NCBI GenBank assembly: GCA_032158295.1
Contig: CM063253.1
Coordinates: 1 to 64,000 of the forward strand
Source: Pycnopodia helianthoides
Taxonomy: Eukaryota; Echinodermata; Asteroidea; Forcipulatida; Asteriidae
Direction: 5' to 3'
DNA length: 64,000 bases
In this document: positions 46,184-58,900 of the stretch, piece by piece
Position numbering within the stretch: position 1 is the stretch's first letter
Layout of the letters: each line of letters opens with the position of its first letter
Program-made: the position numbers and the translations under genes
The notes under the pieces: generated by a model
Database searches by the model: none
Told to the model about the DNA's origin: nothing
The model's input: the letters and a program-made list of their open reading frames with translations, nothing else

Positions 46184-46617
46184 TCAGAATTCAATCATAA
46201 CAACACAAAATATATCAACATTTAAAACTGTCGCCATGCAATTCCCCAACAAGTTTGGTGAATGCAAATTTCTGAAATGTTTAGATAAAAGTTGGAGAGG
46301 AGAACAGTCCACCACCATCTCCTGTATCTTCAAAATCAGCCACAAGGCACTTGGGCCATAAGAGAGACATTTGCTGCCGCAAGCGGCTTGTGCCAAAATG
46401 CCCTCACAGCCGCATGTGTCTGCAAGACTTAACATACTTCCACTCCACCAAAAAGGTCATTGTAAGGGAGCATATCGAAAGTCAGGCACGTTTTAGGCGC
46501 AACAGAACGTTCCTGTAAGCATACACAACACCCGCAATCCAGTGGACTGCCAGAATGTTCCGCTTGACATTGAGTCAGACTACAGTAACATTTACAAAAG
46601 AATATGCGCGTTTGCAT
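46184..46617 (-). other. two adjacent Cys-rich open frames, function unknown
   Basis: 46617-46429 encodes 62 residues with CKCYCSLTQC and DCGCCVCLQE. 46435-46184 encodes 83 residues with DTCGCEGILA and ACGSKC in a different frame. Possible splice signals exist (acceptor TTACTGTAG near 46590, donor GAA|GTATGT near 46443). Cys density is unusual for random DNA, but no family is recognised and no gene model closes. Confidence 0.2.
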
Positions 46618-49600
46618 TTTGAATGTTCTATTAGAATGTTCTGACAGTCCAACAATAGACTAATCCATGTATGTCCTCTTGGATACTTAGCCGATCCAAT
46701 TATTTTGAGATACTCCCTAAAGGTCATGTCCTTGACTGAAAACTTTCAATGTTTTCCATGTCCATAATATTTACATTTCTTAAACGTCTTTAATTTTAGG
46801 CATTTATACAAGAAAAATTGTATAAATTGAAAAATCAAGATAAGTCATGACTGTGCACATGGCGATGATTATACAGAAATGAATGCAGGACTTGAAGTTT
46901 ACTTTGGACTGTTGGCCCAAGGCAAGTGATGCCTTTCAATTGAATAAATAATACCTCACTGTGTAATATCATAAAGAAACAAAAGAAGTTATGTTCAAAT
47001 GTTGACAGATAAAAACATTGTCATTCTGTTGAGTATCGAAGTATACTTAAGCATAAGACAAATATGACAAATCTTTTCTAAGTCTTAGTGCTTGTTCAAC
47101 TGTCTAAATAGTTGTTTCTTCATTCTATTTCTGGTCTTGTAAAATGATTTTGGTCTTGGGAAAATGTTGAACTATAAGCCCTGGAGTCTTGCAAAATTTG
47201 AGCCCTGGAATGATGTCTAAAAGATGAATATCTACAAAATGTGTTCCTTTTTACGATGTCTATTGCAAACTACTTTATTTTGAAAGATCCCTAAACTATT
47301 TTGCAGTGGGGGTTTTATTTGTTACATAACTCATGGATAACTTGACTCAGGTTAGTATTAAAAATACTATGACAACAACTGAACAACACACAGCAAAAAA
47401 GACATCCGAGTTGTAACATTCAGTAAAAAAAAGAAGGTTATTAATATGCCTCAATGAGCTTGTAAATGTTTACATTGGCTATTTTATCATACATAATTTG
47501 GTTTAGATACAAATGAATTCTAAAACACACTTTAAACACAGTCTTGCAGCTAAAGAGACGAGTACAGAAGTTGCAATAAAATAAAAAAAATAAATATTGT
47601 GACTTTTTGAACAAATTCCTTCATGATCCAAGACGGTAAATTTTAGTTCAAATTATTTCCAACCAGACTCTGTAAAGGTTGGTCAGCTGGCGGCCATACA
47701 TATGGAACTACATTGTATATTACATCAAATTTTATGTCTGGTATCCTTTGACATCAATTCAAATAAAGATGACAGTATCCACAAGATGGCTGATTTGTTG
47801 AAAATATAAATTGACTGTGTGTAGCTATGTCTGTCTTTTTTGAGCTAAGAATCAACACTATAAATCCAATTTGGACTTGAGCCTTAATTTGGTATCTATG
47901 TTTAATGCGTTATATGCATAATCAACATTGAGGTACTCTGAATTACTTGTCCGATAATGTAAACGATGTGCCCTTCAATATCACAGTGGAACCAAAACAT
48001 TAAGTTTCTACCTGCGGGTACACAGGTAACATTTTTATTTTTTTTATGTTGACATCGTACATCACTCCTTCACCAAATTTACGCAAAACACAATATGTGC
48101 GCACACCAGCAAGCAAGTTTCAATAGAGGGCGGTTTAGATGTAAATATGGGCACATAGATTATTTTGCAAACACCCATTGAATTCACCTGTAAGTGTCGG
48201 CTTTCATAGTAAAATTGAAAATGTTTTATTACCCACCCATTTTCATCAACCACTCATTTTCATCACTAATTTGTTACTAATTAGACCAGCATGCACCTCA
48301 TTCCATGCTTAATGTGTGTGTACCGATTATTTGTGAAGTAGTCTATGATCTATACACATCTGAAACACTTGTGGACAAATTTAACTACATGTACAATGTC
48401 CAAACAAATACAAAGGTTTAAACACATTTTTTGTTATATAACTGTAGCACACATTTGCCTTGTTTTTTTCACCAAACTCTTCACAGAATGAAGTTCTGAG
48501 CTAAATTCTTTATGAGGTAGTGTGTAAATTTGTATAAGTTTTCCACTGATATATTTCTAACACTTTGGACTACTGCCCTGTTTAATTTTTGCATTATTCT
48601 TTCACCCATCAAGGTACTTCAAGAATCAACCTGGGTCCAATTTCAAAGCTGCTTATGTAGAAAATGGTGCTAAGCACATTTTCTGCCAAGCAAAATCTAC
48701 CATGGAACCAGTCACAAACAATGTACACATTACACCAGTTTGGGGTTTTGTTGTTGTTTTTTGGAGTTTTTTTTAGGGGGGGGCCTGGTAACCTGCTAAA
48801 GAAAATTTATGTGCGCTAAGCAATTTTATAAATCTGCTGAGCAAAATACTAACTGCTATGCATTATCAAACAATTTTGCTCAACGGTTACCAGTTACCAG
48901 TCAAATTGCCTTAATATGCATATTAGTTGTGAATGGTTCCCTGCTATTTTTGCTTGAAGGAAATTGGTCCAATAATATTTTCTGCTAAACAATTGGACAA
49001 AGGTCTTTATTGCCCTTGGAGAAGCCTAAGGGATAAGTTTTAAATATTTTAGCTACACTTGTTTGATACAATCTGAAACCACTTTTTACAACTATGTTCT
49101 GCAGAAAAGTTTCCATGGTGAGACATTCTGCTAGGTTCAAAACTAGCCAATAACCTACCATAAGTAATAGGTAACATGTTTCTGTATAGTAAAGTTTACT
49201 TTTGCCTGGGCCCAATTTCATAAAGCTTTCCAAGCAGATAATGCTTGCCAAAATTTACAGTTAACCAGCCACAAACAACATATATACATGCTATTTGGCA
49301 GGTAACCTGTTCTGATCAGCAAGATTTGTATGTGCTAAGCAATTTTGTTTGTGCTGAACAGCTTATGCTGGTAATAATGGGTACAGAACCTTAAGATGTA
49401 CCCATTCCAGATCATGGCTAGCCATTAGTCAATGGGTACATATGCCACCCCATACATCCAGTATGGAGAAAAAACAGCGCTAAAAGGTGAATCGTACACT
49501 AGAGTTTCTGCCGTACACCAACCTTGCTTAAAGGCTAGAACAATGGTAGATTGTAGGTTGAGGGATGGGGGCAAACAAGTTTTGCTCTCTGCAAAATGGC

Positions 49601-49692
49601 CAGATGCTTGCTACCTTCATACCCTTTTGGTAAAATACATGTGAAATAAGCTTTAATAATGGAGAAAGGGAGAAGGTAGTGCAATGCCTATA

Positions 49693-49883
49693 GAGTCACA
49701 TGACTCATAGTAGGTATACAATGTAACAAAACCAAGCAAGCAATGCACAGTGTGCATAGAAAAAGCATGACTGCTCCTGATGCTACTGACACAAGATGGG
49801 AAGCAGCCATGCTTTTCCATGCACACTGCGCATTGCTGGCTTGGTTTGTTTACAGTGTATAACCACTATGAGTCGCATGACTC
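49693..49883. mobile_element. 190-bp foldback MITE
   Basis: Arms of about 77 bp: gagtcacatgactcatagta ... gcacagtgtgcatagaaaaagcatg against its inverse ending gagtcgcatgactc. Confidence 0.85.
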
Positions 49884-51589
49884 TGGTCGCCGATTGTGTC
49901 TAGTCACTTGACATCTTCACCACAGTTTCTCTTTGTGTTACTGTGTTGTGCGCAGACCAGTGCAGACAGTGGCCACGTTGACAGCAGAGCAAGGGGCCTA
50001 TCCACCTCGTCATAAAGCAACCATCTTGTTTCGCTTTCATTCACATCAATGTAAACCAAACCACCGCTTGAAGGGAAAATAATGGAAGAAAGAGTGACAT
50101 TGCGTTCTACAGTGCGACATCTGTGTTCAATTTGTACAATCCAAATGCTCTGATTATAGATTTGAGACAAAATGCTAGTGATACTTTCACACCACAAACT
50201 GGATAGCTCCTAAAATCACTAGAAAACCAGTCTTTCCTGTCTGCAAAATGTAACAATAACATCAAAATGTTTATTTACAACAGTTCATAGATTGTGTGTT
50301 TCATTTTCACCTGATAATTTTGAATTATCAGAATGTGTTAAGCATGGTTGGATATAGAGTAAAGGAAGAACAAATGACTTCAGCACTGTGTCTTAAGAAG
50401 ATATAGAGTCAAAAAAGGCAGCAAAAATACCCTTTCTCACAGGTTGAAATATACCAACTCTGAGCATTCTTCTCTAATCCCAATGATCCAAAAACCTCCA
50501 AATTGATATTCAGGAAGTTGTCTGATTTTGTAGGATTTGGTACTGCAGACTCAAATAACTATTTCAACTTATTGCACCAGGTACCCTGATCTTATTGAAG
50601 TCCCAAACCTTTATCATGCTGCAACATCTTGTTTTTCTTCCCTTCAAACCAATATCATCAAACCAAGGCAGGAAGGAAAATAGTCAGGTCCCTTTTTGTA
50701 ATAATGTAAATCAGTAGTCATGGTTGTACTTGTTGACAGGGGACAAGACAAAGATGGTGGCAACAAGATAAAGATGTACAGCCTGGACATGACAACAGTT
50801 TATTGATAAGAGCATTACATAATCATCCAACAGCCTTAATTAATTTACAAAATAACCCATCAAAGAAGAGGTTTGTTCTTTTTAGTGCCATTTGAGAAAG
50901 CTCCTCAAAAGAAATCTTTACTTAGCAAACAAATTACAAACCAGTCTGGAGTTTTGCTAAACAAATCTTATTTGTGCTAAACAAATTTAAGAGCTACATA
51001 AAATGTTCATATTGGTTCCTGCCCTTAAAAAATGTCACGTTTAAACTGTTGTAGTTAATACAAACGAAGCACCTTCAATAACAAGAAAAACATCAAAGTA
51101 GACCATTCTTTTAAATAAAAATAAATTTTGTCTACGGTAATATCTTAAAGCAAATTAGTAAAAAGTAGACATTCCTTTGGTTAAATTAGACAAAGCACAT
51201 CAGTGACTGGATATTCACACAAATGAAATAGATTATGACATTCCTCTTCCTTGAAGTTCTATGAAAATTCTTTTAAAACTTCAAGCTCAAAATATCAGCA
51301 TACGTTTAACTGAAGTCTTCAGCATCTTGTAAAACATTTTTGTTTCTAATACAGTATTTTAATAAAAATGTACAGATTTAAATACAATACTTAATTAATT
51401 TTACTGAAATAAATATAATTAATTGATTTTGATATAAAAATACAATTGTTTTGAGCCCTGACTATTATGTTGTATATGTTTATGTTTGTTCTCTGTCTGT
51501 AGAACTTTCAATTTGGTAAAACTTTGATCTTTCCTCTGCATGTAGCCCTCTTAGTTTGATATGAAGTACTGTTGTCAACAATTCAATAT

Positions 51590-51870
51590 CATCCACTGTG
51601 GTTTTGAATGATAGATAAACTATGCCAGCCTGCAATATGAAATCATGTGGTGAATGCATCTACACAGTACACAGTCAACCCTCCTACTGTCTGACCATTC
51701 AATATCATCCACTGTGGTTTTGAATGATAGATACACTATGCCAGCCTGTGATATGCTATCATGTGGTGAATGCATCTATACAGTGCACACAAGATGCACA
51801 GTGGTGCCACCCTACACAGCCAGTGCAGTTAGTTGGATTCAAATGGTTGGTCAACTTGCTGGAAAATGTA
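51590..51870. repeat. tandem dispersed repeat (tcatccactgtggttttgaatgatag)
   Basis: Two units of about 110 bp share attcaatatcatccactgtg, ctatgccagcctg and atcatgtggtgaatgcatct. Related copies are at 58235-58440 and 58785-59075. Confidence 0.85.
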
Positions 51871-52510
51871 ACCAAGAGTAGAAGATATAAGGTTCCTCAC
51901 TAAAACATTGTATCCTGTAGTTTATAAAGGTCTTCTCATCATGAAATTATCACTTGTCTGGTACCCTGACACGAGGGCCTATATTTTTAAATCATAAAGA
52001 AAGGCACCAGTCTGTTTACCTGACACCAGCCTCCATTTGATTTAAATAGACTATGAATATAACATCGAAAATGGCCGCACTATGAGGATCTATTTATAAG
52101 AATATTTTGTTCAATTGCATGACACAGAACCGTCACTATGCATAGATATACTATCCAGTCTCACTAAAAGTTGTTTTTCTATTTTGTTCAAAACTATTTT
52201 CAGCCTAACTTGTCCAGCAATCTACACTGGTCATGTGACATAAGTAGGACTAGAAAAAACAAAACAACCACCACTGAATCCAGTGCAATTAAAGTACACT
52301 GGTCCAGAAGGTAAGCACGAATAGAAAAATGTAAAAGTACTGGCCGATTACTGATGAAACACCCAGTCTGATGATGTCAGTAATGATCGGGCCATCACAC
52401 TGTAACAACAGCTCACCCAATAACAATCAGTGGCTAGACGTCACTTGCTCCCTAGAATCACACATCCTTAAAAATTCAATAAATAAATTCTCCATCCCAT
52501 GCTGACGCTT

Positions 52511-52989
52511 TCAGACAAACTGCGGTTGCCGTGACTTGTTTGAGCGAGGTCGCGACACACTTTGAGTCGATGATCCCGAATGCTCAGTTGATTCTGATGT
52601 TGATGACAACGCAGCAGAGTTGCTGCCGCCTGCAATGGACGATGACCCTGCCACTGTGACCTCTGGTCCATCTGTCATCAGGGATGATCTTTGGGGAGAG
52701 TTTTGTGAGTAAGCACTCGGGATGTACCCCTCATTGGGGGACGAGTCTGAGAGTGCGTGGCCAGCAGGTGATGACGACTGCCCTGCAGCATCAGAAAGCT
52801 GTCCCACTGTCTCCGGCAAGGAAGAAGACAATTGAGTTTTGTGGTATTCACTGGCCACAGCCAATAGTGTCTGTTTGATGGGCTGTGGAGATGACTCCCG
52901 GTGGCACTTTGGAACCGGAGAGCGACGGGGTACCAATGGGGAGGCGTCTTGGTCAGAGTCAAACTGGTCTTCGCTGGCAGAGGCTTCTT
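52511..52989 (-). CDS. ARHGAP29: RhoGAP gene terminal exon
   Basis: 158 codons plus TGA at 52511-52513, Ser/Pro/Gln-rich, ending SRQPQFV. As I recall, PQFV is also the C-terminal PDZ ligand by which human ARHGAP29 (PARG1) binds PTPN13/PTPL1, so the tail is probably a PDZ ligand. Acceptor TTTTTTTCAG. Confidence 0.9.
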
Positions 52990-55900
52990 CTGAAAAAAAG
53001 TTTTAACTGATTTTAAACTCATTCAACCAATCACATAAAATTTAACTTCTCTTCCAGTCTTTCCAATATTCTATTGGAATCAAGTTCTTCTGGTTGAATC
53101 ATCAGAATGTGGGTTCAATTCACGGTCATGACATTTATGTCCTTGAGCAAGGCACTTAACCATAACTGCTTCTCTTAACCAGGGTGTATAAATGGGAACT
53201 TGAGAGGTCTGAGACAGTATTGTGTCGGATAAACCCCTTAATGCCAACATAAGCACCTTGATGTTGAAGACATGTTAATAATATAGAACGTATAACACAA
53301 GCACAAAACCCCTTGAAAAAATTAATCAACTGTTTCTCTTTGCTTTTACTAAATTTGGTCGACTGAATTTGATGCAAATGTTCACAGGTTAGATGTGCAA
53401 TCATTAGAAACTAGAGAGTGGGAAATAGTTTACTTTTCTGAATACCAATGATATTACACACCTCTGTAAGAAGCATTTTTACCATTTTGTAAACCACTTT
53501 CACCTCACTTCAAATACATGTTGAAATATGTATAAATCTACTGCATAAATTTTAAGAAGCTCATGATTACAACACATATAAAAAATACATATTTTTTTAA
53601 CATAACAAAAAACAATTAATTCCGTCAAACCAGAAAAATTCTGATCCACAATATGCTAGGCCTAAAAATGTAAACAGTTATCTATTAAATTTGTTTTTCA
53701 TTTGAAACTTTGTTTAATTTTTTTTGTTTACCTCCTCCTTCGTTCCCGGAACTATCCCCATCCCCTTCCTCCCCAGAGTTGACATCTGCAGCCAGACAAG
53801 GCAAGATATCTCCACTATCTTCACTACTGCCAGGTAACACAAACCCTGGCACTGCACGAGAGCCAGCCGTTACGGTTTCTACAGGAGCTGTTGCCATGTG
53901 GGTGGAGTTGTTGGTACTTTTGTTCGGTGAGTAGTTAATGCTGCCTGTAATAAGAATTTAAATTCCAGAAATAATTTCAAACATATAAAATAAAAATAAA
54001 ACAAAAAATTAAGTATAAAGTTTGTAACTCCAGAACGATACGAGAGCGAAGAACTAAAGTTTCTACATGAGTTGTTATTGTGTGGGTGGAGTGATTAGCA
54101 TTTTTGTTTGGAGATTAATCAAAATTTGTGTTTAATAAATGCTGCCTAAAAATGAAACCCCAAAATCCAATTCCAGGATTAATTCAGAATAGAATAATTT
54201 AAAAAAATAATAATAAATAGATTACAACGGGAAACTGCGGATCACTGGGTGCCAACAGACATACCAAGTAAATCTGAGTAACTCCAAAAACAATCGTAAA
54301 TTTGCTGTCAACAAACAGTTCTGTAAGATTTGATCATTTCTCTTATCAAATTCATCAATGGACCAGATTACCTTTACAGCTTGCGGGAGGGGTAGATTGC
54401 AAGAAAGAATTGTGATATCCTTACCATGATAGACATTGGACTTATAATTGTGAAAGTTCTCTCAAAATTTGAAATATTCTTGTAACTTAAATAATTTGAT
54501 TTTAACACATCCCCACAGTTCACTGTACCATAAGCTGTAAGAGCATCCATATTTTGTTGTCATCAATGAATGTTCTAATAAAGAGACATGGTGTCACTTG
54601 TAATGTGTATACAGATTTGTATTGTGTATACATCGAGAATAAAGACTATTATTTTTATTTTCCCATACACTGATGTGTGTTAAGCACTGAATACTCAGTA
54701 CTTCCCCCAAGTCTTGTGAAAAAAACAGGCATATTAGTCGATACATAAAATGTTATCACAGACTCCTTGCACACATGAGTGATGTATGTCACAAGTTCAA
54801 ACATTGCCCTCACTGCTGTCAGCTCTATGTAAGGGATCTATATTCTATTTAATTGAAAAACTGAAACTGCCATGACTGAAAAATTCAGAATGATTTTCCA
54901 TTCTTTTCAAATGGAATTTTTAAACAGAGCTTTGAAACATTCAAGAAGTGGTTATTTTACCATGGTTGATGTCTGACTGTAGGGGAGAGGATGTCCTTGG
55001 CTCTGGCTGCAACTGCTCAACTTGTGTCTCTCTGTGACCAAACACCTAGATTGTCCACAAATGATTCTTTTAATAATTAACTTACTAATTTTTAATCATA
55101 AAAAAAAAACACTACAGAGCCAAAAACAATACATATTTGAGCATTCATTTTTTCATTTTAAAACTTTATTACCAAATTATTTGTATTTGTATGACGTGGA
55201 AAGCAAAGTTTACAAAAACATTAATCATTAAACATTAATTAATGCCGTCACTTCAAGATCCTCTTAATTATTTTAATTGGTGAGTGCCCAAGGAACAAGT
55301 CAAATAAATGTACATGTATAGCCTTACCTGTGCATAAAGTATCAGCATCTCAATGGCCCTTGTTTGATGAGGCATGTCAACTAATGCTGACAGGGAAGCT
55401 GTGTTATCGCTACAATTGGAGGGAAAATCATAAACTCAATAAACAAAACGTAAACTCATGACCCAAATTGCATAGATTATAATAAAAAGCAAGATCCACA
55501 AAGATTTAAGATGTGATTGGTTTGCAAAGCAGCAAGGTTGTATTTCTGTATTAACAGTGTAGGATAGTGTTTTTTGTGTTTTCCATATTCATTCCAGCCA
55601 GTTAAAGGTCCTAAACTGCCTGTGCGTTACTCACTTATGAGTTTGATTGTTTTAAGTTGACCACTTTTGAGAAAATAGTAGAGGCCGCCCAGCATCATAA
55701 ATCGCGTATTGCCCCTACGTTACTGTTACTTACTTTGGTCTGAGAAGCGTTGGCCCAAACACAATGCCCAAGTTACTTGCAGTCATCTGATTGAAGTCCT
55801 CATTCTCTGAAACGCTGCACAAAACACAATGTTGAAATTCACAACATCATCCAAATTCAAAAACACAGAAATTTGTTCATCAACAATTTTTGCTTTGGAG

Positions 55901-58900
55901 GAGCTCCAATGGATGATACACTGTTAGTTTGTAAAAGAAAATGTTCATTTAAATCTTTTAGATGAAAAGAAACACATAATGAAAATAAAACAGATGCTTA
56001 AGATTTTTTTAGGAAACAGCGACAAATGCATGATATGTAATTTTGCATGTCATGGCCAAGTGGTCTAGTACACCAACCTAAAGTGCTGGTGGCAAAATCA
56101 TTGGGTATGGGGCCGAATCACAATTATGACACTCATTTCCTTGAGCAAGACACTTCACTACATTTGCTTCTCTTCACCCAGGGGTAAATGGGTACCTGTG
56201 AAGGTAGAGCTGGTTCTTGTGATTGATTTAGCTTGGTGCGCTACATACTTGGCAGAACAGAATGCATACTCCCCTGGGAGCTGAGATGGATTAAGGAATC
56301 AAATAACTGACCCAAGTTTGAGTATTATTATTCATGCACCATAAGCATCAAAATTGGCAACAATGAGGCAAAGTAAGTGTCTCAAAGTCAACTTTGTGTA
56401 GTTTGTATCTTTAGTCATCATTTTCTCTATGATGAAAGACTTTCCAGTGTAATGTAGAGGAAAAACCCAGGGATTGATATTAAAGAATTTTCAGTCATCA
56501 TTTTCTCACCCTTTGAGATGATGCATAAGAACCCTCAGTGTCTGGAAGTTCTCCTCTGGCATGCTGTTGACAATGCTCCGGAGTTTTGTAATCAGTCGTT
56601 CCTCCTCCTCAGCACTCTCAGGAACGCTGCGGGGGAACTCCTTGGCCAGACTGATGAACTCTGGGTAATGCTTAAAGGTCATCAGAGGCTCTGGGAGCTG
56701 GAAACATACAGATACCAATTAGTTTCAGGGGTTGCATGGGCCCTGGTTCAATTCCCAGCTAGGGCCAAGTATTTTTCTCCGGACCCTCAGGAAAGCACTT
56801 GGGGAATATACGATATACATTACTTATCAAATAATTGTGTAAGAACTACAGCTAGGACAAATTTCATGGTGCTGCTTTCAAAGAATTCTGCACTTACAGC
56901 CCTTCTACAGCCTAAATAAGAAAGAAACAATTCTCTCTTAAGACTTCAAGTTCCACTTACTTGTCTGAAGTACAGTTTGAAAACGCTGGTAATGAGATGC
57001 GGAGGGGTCTCAGAAAGGTCAACAAGGTCAAGGCCATTCTCAAATGTCTGGCATAACTTTTCAACTTTGACCTTTAACCCTGCCACTCGATAGACACCCT
57101 GATGATAAGAGAAAAAAGTACACTGGTGTCAAAGTGAATTTAAATTAAAAAAATTTCCATATGAGACTGCACCAAAACATTCTCACGGAAAAAAACAAAA
57201 TAATTTGACTATATTTCAAAAAAGGAACTATCACAAACCTTCACATGTAATGCCCTTGTGTCGATCTCAGACGAACATTTTGTCACCAAGAATGGGGCAT
57301 CCCGATTGGTCGCCTTAAGGTGGTCTCGTAGAGGGACGCCAAAGACATTCATCCTGCCCATTAGCCTCTTGCCACCGCACTGGATCGCCAGCGATTCCAG
57401 GCATTTCTTGTGGCACGCGAGGCCGCAGCGTTCACACTCCGCACCGTTGAAGTAGACGTAGCTGTCGCATTCCCGGCACTTTGAGGGAGTGCGAAGCTTG
57501 CGTATGAGGTGGGTGTGAGCTGCTTTAGAGAAGGCAAGATTGCGAAAGGAGTTTGGCACTGACTCAATCAGTTCTGTTGGATTTGAACAAAGAATCTGCA
57601 TTACACAACTTAATAATGATAGTAACAATAATACTACACATTTATAAAGCGCATAGAACAACAGGTCTCTATGCGCTGTACAAATTTATTAGGGAAACCA
57701 GGAACAAGAAAAAATAATTAAAATTAATTGCAATAATCCGACCAAAGGCAAGGAAAACACACTAAATGGTAAAAGGCAAGTGGAAGCAGTAAACGGTGTA
57801 AACAAAACTTTAAAAATTTAAAAGAGTAAACATATATAAAAAATTACCATACAAAACATTAACTATTTATAACAGCGAACATGAGGCTAAAAAAACAAGA
57901 AACAGTACTTAAACAACCAACTAACACCACGAGATAAAAAGTACTGGAATTGTATGAACAGCAGAATAGCAATAAAAGATAGGCACAGAATAGAACACCA
58001 AAGTAAGCTGATTTAGTACAATGCAACATTCTTAAAAAAAACACAAAATAAAAATTACTGAAATTGTTTAAAAAGCTAAACTAGCACAAAAAAACATATA
58101 CACAAATCAATAAAATAATAAGGGGCCATGTCATAGGAAATTTACAGGCAGCTGGTTCCAATCTCTTGAAGACAATCAAAGCAAACTGATCAAACTGATC
58201 AAATTGTCAAATTGTTACACAACCAGTTCTTCTCAGAACCACCTCAGCTCAGAGAAATATATTTCATACGCCTGGTGTCTCTGCAAACCTGATTTCATAT
58301 GGTGAATGCACACACAGTCCACACATGTACACAGTTTCCCTGTGCAGAATTGTGCCACCATACACAACCCTTGCAGTTGGATTGTTGCAAATGGTCGATC
58401 AACTTGCTGGGAAAGAATTACCAAGATTGGAAGCCTTTAAGAACTTTTGTGTACTTACTTGTGCCACTAGGTGCTTGACGGCTGTCATCAGTCTCAACCA
58501 ACTCATCCCCTGATGACATGGTTCCCGTAGAAACCTCTCTGTTGAGGTTCCGGTGTCCGTTCATCGGGCTGGCTGATGGCGACGCATCAACAGACTTTGT
58601 AGAGCTGCCGCTCATACTGTCCGAGTCACTAGCCTGTGCAGGTGCAGTGCCTCCCCAGGCATGGACTGGTTTACTCTTATCTGTAAATAAAACCCCAGGT
58701 TTGATTAAACCTTCACTTCTATAGAACTTAAACACTGACACTGACCTCATATCTCGAGGCATAGTGGTTAAGACTTCTACTCCAGAGTGCATCTACACAG
58801 TACACAGTCAACCCTCCTACTGTATGACCATTCAATATCATCCACTGTGGTTTTGAATGATAGATAAACTATGCCACCCTGCAATATGACATCATGTGAT

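Larger units (their letters stand above)
45345..52510. other. intergenic region between DCAF15 and the RhoGAP gene
   Basis: Contains the DCAF15 5' flank, poly-G/poly-C and poly-A tracts near 45779-45850, two adjacent Cys-rich minus-strand frames (46184-46617), gggcccaatttcata repeats (48640-48960, 49207-49376), a foldback element (49693-49883), a 110-bp tandem (51590-51850), and presumably the RhoGAP 3' UTR below 52511. No confident gene. Confidence 0.6.

Noticed and set aside
49904..50197. 97-codon minus-strand frame downstream of the RhoGAP gene
   Set aside because: No recognisable domain, and no splice partner was found.
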